Source: Thelonectria olida
Taxonomy: Eukaryota > Ascomycota > Sordariomycetes > Hypocreales > Nectriaceae
Assembly: GCA_020736575.1 (NCBI GenBank)
Contig: JAGPYM010000003.1
Coordinates: forward strand, 1,550,001-1,614,000
Length of the DNA: 64,000 bases
Reading direction: 5' to 3'
In this document: piece by piece, positions 24,341 to 37,102 of the stretch
How the letters are laid out: each line of letters opens with the position of its first letter
How positions within the stretch are numbered: position 1 is the first letter of the stretch
Position numbers and translations under genes: made by a program
Notes under the pieces: model-generated
The model's database searches: none
Seen by the model: the letters and a program-made list of their open reading frames with translations, nothing else
What the model was told of the DNA's origin: nothing

Positions 24341-26058
24341 ACACGCTCTTCGATTCCCTTTTTTCCCGCCTTGAGAATGACGGCTTTCTTTCTCGATAAA
24401 TTGGCACTTGTTTGACTACCGCATACCCCCATTCTTCCCTTATAGAATTGTATGAATCTTCTTGTTGGCACACAACTACATTCCATGGTTTCCCGATTTC
24501 CCCTTTGTCTTTTCACCGTCAAACGTTTTCAGCCCTCGTCTATTACTATGGAAATCGGAGTTTGGAGGGGTTTTGGTATTCCCAATCATGAACATGGCAT
24601 AGAGACGACTAGGTTGCTCTTCTTTCCCCATTTCCCCTAGCAGTTATTGTGCTTGGTTTCTGGTTCAGGTTATTTGTTTGTGTCGGCCCTTGGCTTGTGC
24701 TCATGCTTCCACCACCCTCGTACTTGTTTACTTGACTTCCCAAGGTGGAGTAGACCAGCCGGCAGTATTTTGTGCTTTGGCTGTCACGACCATGGTTTGC
24801 TTGTACAGGAAGAGGTAAACGGGGAAGCGGAAGAGAGGCATGATTTCTGGCAGCGGTTTTCTTGTTTTGTTCCTGTTGTATCATATCTAGGCGGGTATAT
24901 GTATGGGTGGATGGAGGTGGTGGAACTTTTTTTCTAATCTCACCTGGTTGGTGGAAGAAGATAGGCACAGAGGAAGAACAAGATCATATATCTTAGGTAC
25001 CGAAGCACCAAAGATAGCCATTACACACGAAGCACACGCGCGATAGAAGAGTGAAACGCAGCTAACTATTGGCTGTGATTAGAATGGCTCATGTCACGTT
25101 GCGATTGGAGCTCATGTACAAGATAAAACAAGATAAAACAAGTCAATTCAAAGTCGTTGAATATGCCTGGTGGCTTTTTTTCTCTCCACGGTAATATACA
25201 ATCCCCGACGGGGGAATAGTTGTCCTGCCATCTCCACGTAGATTCCAACGAACTAGAGTTCATAGAGCTACCAAGTTGACAACCACAGTTCTGAGGCAAC
25301 CTAGGAGACGAGTTTCCGCATTATAACAGAACTGCCTTAGGTTATGAACTTGAACGTAGAATTTCCACAAACATGGAAGAAATGTAACCTTCAACGAGGG
25401 AACAATATGCAGACCGTACCGTTTGTCTCCCCCCCTTTGATCCACTCGTCCAGTTAAGCCAAGTCCAAGTCCAAATTGCGCAAAAGAAGGAGGGAGCGCT
25501 TGCATTGCAGAACACTGTCATCGGGGAGTATTGCCCATAACCGTTTGCCAGTCGGGAACAGGGGAACAGTCCCCAAGTTTCCTTTCGCGTGAGTGGGACG
25601 CGCAGAATACAGAGCTTTTAGGCGCCCAAGGAGATGGTAAATTTGCATGAGTTTATTCTTTTTTGTTTTTTTTTCTCCGAATTCGTTCAATCGTGGAAAG
25701 AGACCTGCCGCTCCACCCTTTGCCAGGCGACAACATGCAACGTCCAAGGCCTGCCCGACGCGTGAGCACCGCGAGCGAAGAAGGATGGAGGGAGGCGTAG
25801 AAGCAAGAGGATGTGGGCATCCAAGATGTACAATAATGCCAGGCCCAAGTGGGCCTTCATGACAACGTGGCCGTCAAAATAGCCATGTCTTAGTGAATGA
25901 TAAACAATACCACAGTCCCCAACTCCGCATGGCATCTTATGCCGAAAACCGCCTGATACAGCGAGAAAAGGTGTCAATAGATTCGTCTAAGAATAGAAAG
26001 TGCGTGTGGCCTTTTGGAGCTTGGGTACGCGGTGCTGTGAAATCTCAGCCGTGATTGC
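24341..26058. other. Convergent intergenic region RCO1/PUF
   Basis: 1.7 kb, relatively T-rich after RCO1. No gene, tRNA or repeat family recognised. Confidence 0.5.
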
Positions 26059-26145
26059 TCATCGCTATGAGTGTTAGCTTGGAACTTCTTTATCATCCCC
26101 TCAGTGCGGAAAATGACTTACGCGGCCACGTCGTTGGTTGCCCTG

Positions 26146-26176
<31 letters not shown>

Positions 26177-29100
26177 ATGTAGCCACCCATATTAGGCATG
26201 CCACCCATGTTGCCATAGCCACCATAACCACCCATTCCCATACCAAAGCCTGGCGGGGCGAAGGGAGCCTGGCCGGCGGGCATCTGTGGCATCTGCGAAG
26301 AAGGAGGCTGCTGAACTGGGCTACCGTTGGCCATGTTCTGCTGGCGGAACTGCTCCATTTGGGGGTTAGGTCCGTTGTAGCCAGCGAATCCGGCCTGCAT
26401 GGGAGGGAAGGCGTAGTTCATTGGAGGAGGCCCTCGGTTCATCATGCTCTGCTGGAACTGCAGTTGCGGGAGGTTTGCTGCGGCCATGGGGCCAGCGGGC
26501 GCGTTGTACATCATGCCCTGGTTGAAGGGTGGGAAAGACTGGACACCATTGTCGCCGTTGTCATTCCGCTGGGTGTTGTAGCCCACCTCGAACCCAGGAG
26601 GGTTGTTCGGTTGATTGAGAGGGTTGTAGAAGGGCTTGTTGGAATGGGCAGACTGGGGATGGTGGCCATTGGCGTTCGCCTGTCGTGAGGCAGGTCGCTG
26701 GCGATGCTCCGAGTGGGTGCTGGCATCACGGTTGTTACCTGAGTTTCGGGTCGAGAGGCCAACCTCATCCATGAGACGCTTGTAGCCTTGACCGGGCTGT
26801 GCCTTGATGCGAACTAAGACACTCTTGACATTTTCAACTACCTGGATACGGATTGACTCGTCGAAGAAAGGAGTTGTCAGCACCTTGAAGATGAGCGTAG
26901 CACCGCAGGCATGGTCGTTGAGAATAGCCTCCAAGACATGGTCGTTGGGTGTAAAGAACAAGGCCTTGAGAATGGCGTCTCGTGCATCAGCCTCGGCCTT
27001 CTGGTTGATGACCTTCAGCACTGTAAGATAAGCCACCTTATGGGTGCAGAGATGGACGAGACAAGGCACAAGCTGTGGGGACAAGACGGTGCGACGTTGG
27101 GGGAACGTGCAGGTGTCCAAGAACCAGGTCAAGAGAAGAGCGCCGTTGGCGTTGGTGGCGAGCTGGACACTGTGGAGAGCAATGGTAGCAGCGAGCATAC
27201 GTTGCTGATCCTTGGTAGCATGGTGACTCTCCAGACAGGCTCTCATAGCACGAGCACCATATCGGCCCTGAGAAATTTCCCACATGCGGCTGAGCATTGT
27301 CTCGAAGATGAAATCATTGTATGGAGCACCAAACTTGAGACATCCCTGGAGAACGTAGTTGCCATACTGATCTAGGAACAGCGGGATCGTATAAGGTCGC
27401 AGATGCTCAACAATCATTTGCATCTGGGTGGGTGTCTTGCAAACATCAATGATCTTTTGAGCAGCCCAAGTACCGTTCTTGTGCACGCCAATCTCGGCCA
27501 TGTGAGGAGCAATCTCAGCCAACATAGCATCACGCAGCTGGTCGGAGCAGTTCTCAAAGAGCTTCTGGACAACAGTGTTACCCAGATAGTCAGACGAGAG
27601 CTCCGCGATTTCGGGCAGCATGTCGAGAGCAATGTTCTCGATTTCAGCCTGCGTAAGGCTCTGGTTGTCAATCCGCTTGCGAATATCGCGGAGCTTGGGC
27701 GCATCGTGAACTCGGGTGTGCGCGGGCTCACGGATGGGTGGAATCTCTTCAACAAAGTTGTTGAACTGAATCGCGGACTGAAGGTTGCGGGAGATTCTAA
27801 ATCGATCCTCATCAGAAGCACCGAACTGCTTCACAATCTCAATGATATCATTGGTCATCTCGCGCAGAGGAGCAAGCTTGGGAGCTGCGGTCGACGACGT
27901 GGGGGGAGGGACGCTCTCACTCGCGGCATTGACGGAGCTGTTTCCTGCACCACTGTCCTGTCCCTTGGCAAATGGATCGGGGCTGGGCGAGGGGTAGACA
28001 CCGTCGTGGCCAGGAGTGTTGGAAGCCGAAGGTGGCTTCGCGAAGTTGATTCGGATCGGGCCGGCACCGGGGAAGATTTCTTTACTATTCATGCTTGCCT
28101 TAGCGCTGACGGCACTCTCGATGCGCTCGAAGTTAACGAAGCCGCAATTCTTGTGAGTGAGAACTCGTGCCGAAATAATAGGGCCATGGGACTTGAACAT
28201 CTCAATCAGAGTCGAGGTCGTGGTCGAAGTGGGGATGCTGCCGAGCCACAGAGCGCTGGTAGGTCCCTCAAGACTTTGCTCCTCGGCACTGAGCAGCCCA
28301 GCGTTGCGACTGTTGGATCTGCCCAAGTTCATTCCAGCAACCGCCTGGGGGAGGTCTTCGTAATCCTTCTCGTCCTGGAGCCGAATCTCGGCGGGGGCAA
28401 TAGGGTTAGGGAGGCCATTGTTACCAGACACGTAGGTTCTCATCAGTCGTCGTCCAGGGGTGTCCAAAACACCGGCGGTGCGGGCTCGAGGACGGGTGGC
28501 GGAGGCCTGGTTGGCAAACGCTTGCACGGCAAGGTTATGGTTGTGGATCGCCGCGTTTGTCGCAGCCAATCGATCCTGGAGGGCAGCTACATACTGAGGG
28601 TCGACTGGGAGATCGCCCTCATAGTCATCATCGTCATCGGCGTACTCATCCTTATTGTTAACCGAGTAGGATCGGAAACGACTGGCTTGCTTGGTGAAGT
28701 CGAGATTGGCAAGGTAGGGTTGGGTCGCCAACTGAGCGAGGGGAGGCTGAGGGGTAGTCTCGGCAAGACCCAGGTAGTCCAGGGTTCTCATGTGAACGTC
28801 GGAGTCACCACCGCCTTCCCGAGAGAACTGGGACTGAGCAGGGGAGCTTGGGCCGTTGGAGCCGACACTGGCGATGCTCGCAAGGGTCGAAGCTCGCTCA
28901 CGTCCAACACCAGCAGGGTTCCAGCTGCTGAAGATAGAGGGACCAAAGGGAGAGTTCGTGCCAGGGATGGGGGCAAATTGGCTCCTCTGGGGCATGGAAC
29001 CAGCGCGGAGGCGCGACAGGAGAGTCGAGTTGTTGGCCGTATTCTCCGGCGGCTCGGGATTGGGGCTAGGCGACTTGTTGAAAGGGCTCTGAGAGGGAGT

Positions 29101-29711
29101 CGGCCGGGCGGACTTTGCAGCGAGGTTGGCAACGCCTAAGAGGCCATTGTTCACACCGCCGGGGGAAAATCGAGATGGAACCGTTCCAGCGCGGGCGCGC
29201 CTCGTCTGAGGCATAGTGTCCGGAGTCGGGAGCTGGGCGAAGTCGGGGAATCCATCAGTAGGGGACTCGGGGATGTTCTCGCGTAGGGGCGTCGAGTTTC
29301 CGCTGGTAGGAGGACCACCCCAGAGATTTCCCGGCATACCCGGGACACCTTCTTGAGCCTGAATCTCACGGGCTCTAAACGGTGAGGTTAAAGTTAGTTA
29401 TGTATAACGGTGACGGGTAGAGAAAACGAAAAAACTGTAGGAGGGCAGGGCGGGTAAAGTACAAACCTCTTGGAGAACAAGCGGCTGGAACCAGCCATGT
29501 CGTGCGACGGAGAACCAGCCCCGGATCGCGAGTTGCTGGCCATTTTGCCAGACGGGTTCATACCACCACTCGACATGCCAAAGGGAGACCTGGAGGACGG
29601 CAGAGGAGGGTCGACCGGGGAGTTGTTCGCAGAAGGGGATGTAGAACGGGTTTGACTAGCAGACTGAGAGGAATAGCCGCGAGTCAAGTGTTCGGATCTA
29701 GCAGTTGACAT
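26059..29711 (-). CDS. JSN1: RRM plus Pumilio-repeat RNA-binding protein (Jsn1/Puf1-Puf2 type)
   Basis: Binds target mRNAs, in yeast largely those for membrane and mitochondrial proteins, and affects their stability or location. Exons (minus) are 29467-29711, 26122-29374 and a 6-nt last exon, 26059-26064 (1167 residues). Exon 1 supplies the true start (MSTARSEHLTRG). Its donor is GTTTGT, weaker than usual, but the splice gives the in-frame AREIQAQEG junction. Domains: Ser/Pro-rich N-terminus; RRM at about 455-530 (ALWLGSIP, then CGFVNFE); Pumilio repeats at about 610-940 with recognisable units such as YLGNTVVQKL, NGTWAAQKII and YGNYVLQGCL; then an Asn/Pro/Met-rich tail with nine Gln. RRM plus degenerate PUF repeats is the Jsn1/Puf2 signature rather than Puf3. 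Confidence 0.92.
26150..26176 (-). repeat. CAG repeat coding polyglutamine
   Basis: Nine CAG codons near the C-terminus of the PUF protein (CTG on the plus strand). Confidence 0.95.
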
Positions 29712-30519
29712 TATCAATTATCTAGCCGACCTCATGAGACAGGGACACGGGAGGTGTCAGGCCGGGAACTCGATATTATTCGCAAGGTGATGAGCTCGCG
29801 CGTTCGGGACGTGGGAGTCGTTTAAACCTGGATATCCGGAGGACACGCGGCACACAGGCAGTGGAGGATCTAGATGCGCAGATGCTTCTCGCGTACTTGG
29901 ATATAGCCAAAGGGGATGACGTGGTGAAGTCCTTGCGGGAAAGCGATACTCGATCGAAGGAGATGGAAATCGTGGAATCTTTTTTCTGTCTAAAGGAGCG
30001 CGGTGCCGATATTACAAGGTGATGCTCGTAGAAGAGGGACGAGCTTCGGGGATGGAACGATGACGAAGGAAGTCAAGGTTCTCGTCGAAAGTAGGTCGAC
30101 GGCCGGTCGGGGAGGCGAGCGTGTATGAATCTAGGCTTTGAGCGAAACAGAACACTATAAGCCAAGAGCGACGGTTCTTTAATAAGTTAAGTTGTCCAGA
30201 GAGGCTAACTGAGGATGTCAAGTTGCCGTCCAGCGTGCTTCGTCCGAGCCTGCGGCTAGGGAGATGCAAAAAAAAATAGTTAATGTAAACGGGAATGGGA
30301 AGGGGGAAGATAGAGAGAGAAGGGGGAGGGGGATTGGGCAAGGAAGAGGCGCAAACAAAAGTAACGTAACGATCAATATACAGGCCTCATGAAGACGACA
30401 TAAAAAAAGAAGACTTTTTTTTAGATCGTAGGTATGGAGGGCCTGGAGAAGGAGACGGTGACGCGCGAGATGGGGAGGGGAGAAAGAGGGTGAAGTGTGA
30501 GAGAGGAGGAGAGGACTTT

Positions 30520-30535
30520 GGGGGGGGGGGGGGGG
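30520..30535. repeat. Poly-G16 tract
   Basis: Sixteen consecutive G, flanked by purine-rich sequence. The true length is likely uncertain in any assembly. Confidence 0.95.
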
Positions 30536-31174
30536 TCCAAACTGCTGGTGGAGAGAAGAGAAGGGAAGAATGCGGGAGAAGGAGACGAAACAAGACAAGA
30601 ACGAGACGGCACGAGCCAGCACCCACAGGAACGAGCTGCTGGGTTCAGAGGTACATGTGGGACGTTGGCGGACTGCAGGGACGGGCAAGTACCGTTGAGA
30701 GTTGGCACATTTTGGAAATCAGCTAATCAGGCCCAGAAACAGCGCTGGACAGCTGGCTAACTGGGCGACATTCAGGACCTCTCTCCACTGGGCAGTGAGG
30801 GGAGGAGGCGGGCTGAGTTTGCAGGGCCTTTTGTCTTTCTTTTTCTTGTCCATTGATGTACGTGTCTGGCGTTTACAGATTCTAGTTATCCCATCAACAG
30901 CGTCGTTCGTACGATATACCTACCTACGAGTATTCACTTCGCTATCCCCATTCAATGAATATTCGCGCCAATACTTCGCTCACACCAAAAAAAGCCGTTG
31001 GGACTTGGCCCTGAGGCGGATGGAAATTTTGGGATTGGGTCGTTTACTAGCTGGTTCCGGTAGAGTGTCAAAGTGTGTGTGTGTTGTGCGTGTTTGCTTT
31101 GTGGGGGGGAGGATCCTTGAATCAAGTCAGCAAGCAAGTACTTGGCAGGTATATTTCGGTATAGACACGACTCG

Positions 31175-31194
31175 CTTGCTTGCTTGCTTGCTTG
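31175..31194. repeat. CTTG tetranucleotide repeat
   Basis: Five perfect CTTG units. Confidence 0.95.
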
Positions 31195-34112
31195 AGCCGA
31201 TCAGTCGGTATTTCTCGAGAGACAGGTTAAGAAAGGGTTCCATCATGTGGGTATGGATTCAAAAACCTGGCTGTTCGGCCATCATCTCGGCTTGCTCTCT
31301 GCTAAAGTGGCCAGGCGGCAAAAGTTGAGAACGCGTGTGCGCACGCATGGATCACTCACTCGAGGAGCAAAAGCCTCTTCTCTTCCCCTTTCCCAGCTCG
31401 GCTTGAAACACATGTGCACTCTTTCTTTTTCCTTCTCAATTGTTTCGGCGCCCCTTCTCAGCCGTCTCCCCGGATGAACAGGGCTTATATTGGATATTGA
31501 ATGTGAATCAACGCGTCCTTTGGGTGGTTGTTTCTTCTGTCTTGGTTCGTACCTGCTCTGTAGCACACCGCCGGAAGTCTTCCTTGGAAGGAAGTGCCTC
31601 AGATGTTTTACGGATAATACTGTCTGTCCCTGATATAGGTAAGGGGGGCCCTTACGTTTCCTCGACCTCCACTCAAGATTTTTGCCCCTGATCTCGGCCC
31701 GTCAAGACGTATACTAGTGACGGCAACGACATGATGAAGGTACTACGTATGATTTATTAAAGACGTGCCCAACTACCGGTGCCTCCTTATGAGGGGGCTG
31801 GAAGCTCCCGAGTTGATTTTCTTCTTCTGTGCGCGTCTCTATTCCCTTTTCAGTCCGTGCGTCCCGAGGGGAAGGCGCGACAAGCCACAGCCACATCCCC
31901 CGATCCTTTGACATGAGGAATATTGAAGAGCGCAAGTATTTGTACAAAGAAGAGCTTTTATTAGTTTTGTGTGTTTGTGGTCCTCGCTGAACTGTAGACG
32001 GAATACTGGCTAATCCTTCGTGCCCGTGTAGTTCGAAATGCCAGTTGCCTAACTAGATATTTCTTTCAATTGCGAATATATCTCGTGATTTTCCATCTCC
32101 TCGTACCCAAGGTACCTACGGAAGGTATGTTAGGTAGGTACCTTTGGTAGGTTTTGCCAAGCTCTTTCCCCGGGCTGCTTAACAACGGCCAACACTGACA
32201 GAAAGTGCGAATAGAAACAGCCATTGGCGTTTCCACTACCGTCAATCGACGCGCAAATTGCATCTACAGTCTCCTCACATTTGTTTCCTGACACATCTCC
32301 TTGATGTCCTCTCCTCAATCCCACTTCCCACCTTCATCTGTCACAAGCCCTGGAGGCGTTCCTATTGGCGGCAGCCCGATACACGCTCCCCTGGCTCCCA
32401 CAGCAAGCCCTCGCCAATCACGGCTTCGCACGGCCTCGTGGGAGCATCTGCTACGTCCTGGCCACGATGCTGAAACAAGCCCTACTAATCCCCCCCTACA
32501 CCTACATGCACCTTATGCAAGCAAGTTGTCCATGTACAACAAAGAAAGGGTAAGAAGGTGGGTGGGCGAGTGGGGTACCTTTTCGCATTCTCGTTGTCTA
32601 AGTACTCTGTCCGAATACTTCGAACATCTACTGTTTTCGCAGCTAGGTACCTATCCAACCATCCGATACTAACATCATCACCGTTGCTTCTGGCAGAGGC
32701 ATTTCTTTGCCACCATCCATAGCTCCCTTTTAGAGGCGCTCCCCAGCCTTTCCTAGGGCTGACGTACATACCTACCTAGCCGACCGGGCTGACTGTGTGT
32801 TAATTATCAGTTGGCCAACTTGGCTCTGCCTTGTGGCACCCTCCCTGTCCGTCTCCTCACCCTGAGCGTCTCCCCGGTTTGGAGACTCGTTCACCTCGGC
32901 CCCCTTCACCCCCGTTTCATCTCCCGCGCCGTTCAGCAACCATCCACAGCCAGTCGTATCCCAGCCGCACCTCGCACCTCTTGTCATCAGCTCGGCACTT
33001 TCATGAAAAGTCGGCCATGTTCCTCTTTTCTTCTTCATGATGTGTCCCCTTCCGTCCCGACTGCATCGGGTGCGCCGGCGTCGTAGATGGGGGCTTTCCA
33101 CGACTCCGTGTGGAGCCTGGGTTGCGTTGACATCCGTCTCAGGCTCTCTATCAGTCATGGCCACGACATCAGCACCAAAGTACTCCGCACTGAAGAGGTA
33201 CAAGCCATGGTGTTCCCACTGTAAAGGACTCGCGTTTGCAGTAAGCTTATACAATATGAGAAGGAAGACGATGGTATTCATACATCCCACGATACCTTCT
33301 TACTAAGTGGGCGTAGATGGTTCATGTTCCACCATCATTCCTTGTCCATCTGTAGGTTGGCTCGCGTCGGGTGCACTCACCAGCCACTTTCGACCTCGTG
33401 AGCAGAGTTGTCATCTTTCTGTCCTTCCTACGTCGTCCTTGATGCGTGTCCGCACCGTAGTGGTCACATCTGCCTTCGCCTCACCTCCAACATGCCACTC
33501 GTCCAGCCTCGCACTCACCATTCCTGTGCCACCTTTGACTTCACGAGGCATTAAAGGATACGTCCTTTCTTCCCTTACTAGTCTCACAGTCCGACCGCAA
33601 TGCAATAGTACTATGATCACCCCACGGCCAAGAAACGTACACGCAGAATGGCAATCCTTGATTTCCTCTATGTGTGCTATCTTCTAGTCTTCCTCTTCTG
33701 AGAACAAGTTCCAGTGTAGCCGACAGTTCCATCAGCCTTGGGTAAACCTCCTCTGGCACTGGGTTTCAGTGTCTTAACTTTCCGAACCTGACCGAAGAAT
33801 AAAGGCCCAAAAGAGCTTAAAGGTGGCCAGTCGGTACCTACAGAGCAGTCTGCTAGCTCTCATGAAATTGTATATCATTATCGTCGATGGGCATCCGACC
33901 GTGGTGCCCTAGGTAGGTTGTTGGTGGGGAGAGCTCGAGGCCGTAGGAATCATCCTGTCGAGAACCAAGGTGTAAATCAACTTCGCCCGATCCTAAACGC
34001 CAAACCATTCATTTAGGGGGAATATATGCGTCATCTGCGCTTCCAAAACCACTTGAAAAATGCCAAATCAGAATGAGAGCGCATGCGTTTGACCAATCTT
34101 CAGTCATTGCTC

Positions 34113-37102
34113 TTATTTAGCGTGCTTCTTGAATGCCAATAGGTCGGCAAGGCTGCTTAATGGGCAACCGTGTCGGAGGAAGTCGTGGGCCAAAAGCTCA
34201 TCGGCCGAGGCGCGACTCTTGACATCGACGCACAAGCACACCGAAAGGAAAGCCTTGAGCTCCTTACTCAACCTTTCGGGCTTCTTGAGGCGAGGCGTGC
34301 CGTTAGTAGCGATGAGATACAGCGCCTTGAGAGGCTCCTCGTTGAGGTAGGGGGGCTCCGATTCGATCATCTCAATGGCCATAATGCCCAGAGACCAAAT
34401 ATCGACCTTGGGGCCGTACTCCTTCTGCTTGACAACCTCAGGGGCCATCCAGTAAGGAGTACCGACCATAGTCGCTCGCTTCGACTTCGTCTCGGTGAGC
34501 TTAGCGCAGAAGCCAAAATCAGCTGCGTGGTGTTAGTGCTCTATGTTCTCATTATTGGTTTGGCTTCGAATCGGTTAGCTTACTAATTTTGACATTTCCG
34601 CGAGCGTCCAGGAGAACGTTGTCACTCTTGATGTCTCGGTGAATGATGTTTTGCGAGTGAAGATGCTGAAGACCTCGGCATGTCTAGAAAGTGGGTGAGC
34701 AACAGCACTGGAGAGATGTACATCTAGAATACGACTTACCTCGTGGCAGATGGTGGAGATTTGCTCCTCCGAAATAGACGGGTTGTTGTCAATGACGTCA
34801 GTCAGAGCACCACCCTCCATAAACTCCATGACCACCCAGAGCTCAGCATTGTTGTTACGCAAGAAGGCATCCAGGAAGTTGACGATGTTTCGATGTCGGC
34901 TGTCCTTCATGACCATGATTTCGTTCACAATCAGCTCCTTGCGGGGCTGATGAGCGAGATCCATCTGCTTAATGGCGACCTGGGCACGGGGACCATATTG
35001 CCGGAGCACGTCCCGAGCCACACCGATGGCAGTCTCCTTGATCTTGGCAACGTAAACGGATCCCGAGGCACCCTGTCCGATCTTCTTCTGCTTGGAATAA
35101 GAGAGATTGGGGTCGTCCTTGGACACGGCCTCTTTCAGCTTGGCCATGACCTCGCTCTCTGACATGGTGGACATTCGAACATCTTGCTTACGCTCCGAAG
35201 CTGAAGGCTTGGCTGTCAGCGCAGCCTCAGCAGCCTTGACACCATCGGATTGCTGCTGGACTTGACTGGGCTTGGGAGCAACATTGAGAGGCTTAACAGG
35301 AGCAGGCAACCGAGAGGCCTGGGTCTGGGCCTGCGGCTGTCGAGTTTGAGATGAATGGTTACCATTTTGATATCGAGGGGCGTTGGCGTGGCCGACAGGG
35401 CTCTCGTTACGGCTGCGTTGTTGAGGAGGGTCTCGAGAACTAGCACCTTGCTGAGTAGGTCGCTGGGTTGAAGCACTTGGGGGCGAGGGTGCAGGTCTCT
35501 GGGCTCGGAGACCGTTGACCTGGTTAGAGGCCTTTGGCGCTGGGGGGGCTGCCCGCGTTGGGTTGTAACGGTCGGGCTGAGGAGACGATGGACCGTATCC
35601 ACCAATTTCTTGCTGCGCCAGAGGAACCTTGGTCTTGGGAATGGCTGCGTTGAAGGCCTCGAGGTCACGACGGTTCTGCTCTTCAATCTCGCGTTGTTCC
35701 CGTTGTCGCTGAGCCTCTAGCTGCTTCTTGCGCTGCTCCTCTCTCAAAGCCTCCTGAGACACATAATTGGGTGCCATGGCCTGCATTTGCTGGCGCTGTT
35801 GCTGTTGAGTCTGCTCCGCTACCGAAGGACGATCGGGGCGATCAGGACGCTCAGGGCGTCGAGGCGCACTGGAGGGCGAGGTGTTGCTATAACCGCCTGG
35901 AGTGCGGGGAGTGCTGCTAGGAGGAGGCGCAGGTCGAGGAGGGGCAACGGAAGAGCCACCACCATATCCAAGTTGCTTGTTTGGTTGACTCGCGGGAGGA
36001 GTAGGGGTGAGACTGGAGTATTGGGCCGGGTTGTCGGCCCTCTTGGCAAGGTCGGTGTAGAAGTCTAGGACTTCGAAGACAGCCTGGGGGTTGCGCTCAT
36101 AGTCCTCCTTGGTGATGGCGGACGAGTTGAGGAGCTTCGACCACTCTGGAGGGAGACCAACAAATTCACCTGTTTTGGGGTCAAATCCAACGTGAACCGC
36201 GTGGGAGAAGTTAGTCGGGTTGCTGACACCGCCCATACCAGGGCATGCGCCATAGATGAAGTCAATCCACTCATATAGATCATCATCGCTCTTCACCTTG
36301 ATCTGAAGAGTCTTTGTTGAACCATCATCATCTCCGGGACTGTTGGATGAGCCATCGGGCTTTCGCTTGATCTCAAAAATGGTGCCAGCTGCTTCCACAC
36401 GGCCGACATTGACGACATCCCGGAGATAGAGCGTGTAGGAGACTTTCCCGCCCTCAGTCTTGTGAAAGTCCAAGGATTCCTTACGGAGGATCAGGTACTT
36501 TTGCTTCCAAGGTTGAATGAAGTTCTTGCTCTCCTTGACCGAGGCCCAACCTTCCTTCTTAACCGCAACTCCTCCCATGCCGTCGGTGTTGTTAGACTGC
36601 TGACGAGCGATCGGGAGTGAGATGGTATTGCCGGTGTATGTTGATGTCGCGGTGCTCCGAATTGGAGAAATAGCCATGTTAGCCATACTGCCAGGGAGGT
36701 TCGCGTTGGGAGTAAGAGCCAGACGTGGCCGGTCGGTGGGAGGTCGTGGTGCCGGACCTGGGTTCATGAACTGACCCGACGAATATAGACTCCTGCTTTC
36801 GTTAGTTGCTGATTACTCAGGAGAAGCCGTGGCGCATTTGAGTATGGGGGTTTGAGGAAGGCCTGTGATGGTGGTAGGATGGTGCTGCCACTTCTTCTTT
36901 CCAGAGGGTGGCAACCAAACTATTGTTCATCAACGCAGCCGAGGCCTGGGAGGAGGCAGCGGACTTAAACACGGTTTCGTAGACACGGAGTGCGCCAGGG
37001 TTCTAGATTAAGGAGAACCCCTCACCCCGCCCAACCCGTGCAAGGCTCCTTGAAGATTGCGGTTTCGTGAAGAGCAATGGAAACGTACCCGTTCTGAGCC
37101 AT
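34113..37102 (-). CDS. CLA4: PAK-family kinase Cla4 (PH-CRIB-kinase)
   Basis: Cdc42/Rac effector kinase controlling polarised growth, septation and septin assembly. Exons (minus) are 37089-37102 (14 nt), 34740-36792, 34584-34683 and 34113-34522, giving 858 residues. The first exon encodes MAQN plus two bases and joins across a 296-nt intron to [13 protein letters not shown]. The PH domain is about 83-185 ([25 protein letters not shown]). The CRIB motif at about 194-222 ([15 protein letters not shown]) binds Rho GTPase. A Pro/Gln-rich linker follows, then the kinase at about 568-840 with [31 protein letters not shown] and GTPYWMAPE. The PH domain separates Cla4 from Ste20. The adjacent PUF gene lies downstream on the same strand. 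Confidence 0.95.

Larger units (their letters stand above)
29712..34112. promoter_or_regulatory. 4.4-kb gene-free region upstream of the PUF gene
   Basis: Holds the PUF promoter and probably a long leader, plus the 3' flank of CLA4. It contains a G16 tract, a CTTG tetranucleotide repeat, three AGGTACCT palindromes (32110, 32136, 32645) and many GGTAGGTA-like words. ORFs are under 210 codons, unspliced, on both strands and without domains. Confidence 0.5.

Noticed and set aside
27403..29139. 578-codon plus-strand open frame across the PUF gene
   Set aside because: It is exactly antisense to the Gly/Pro/Ser-rich coding sequence of the PUF protein, has no domain, and arises from the codon bias of the real gene.
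30421..30760. Several Pro- or Gly-rich ORFs across the poly-G tract
   Set aside because: Products of homopolymer and purine-tract translation.
32772..33290. Possible small secreted protein on the minus strand (hydrophobic N-terminus MNTIVFLLILYKLTANA)
   Set aside because: The N-terminus looks like a signal peptide, but the rest is Arg/Gly/Glu-rich with few Cys, overlaps plus-strand ORFs of similar quality, and has no intron or promoter evidence. Expression data would be needed.
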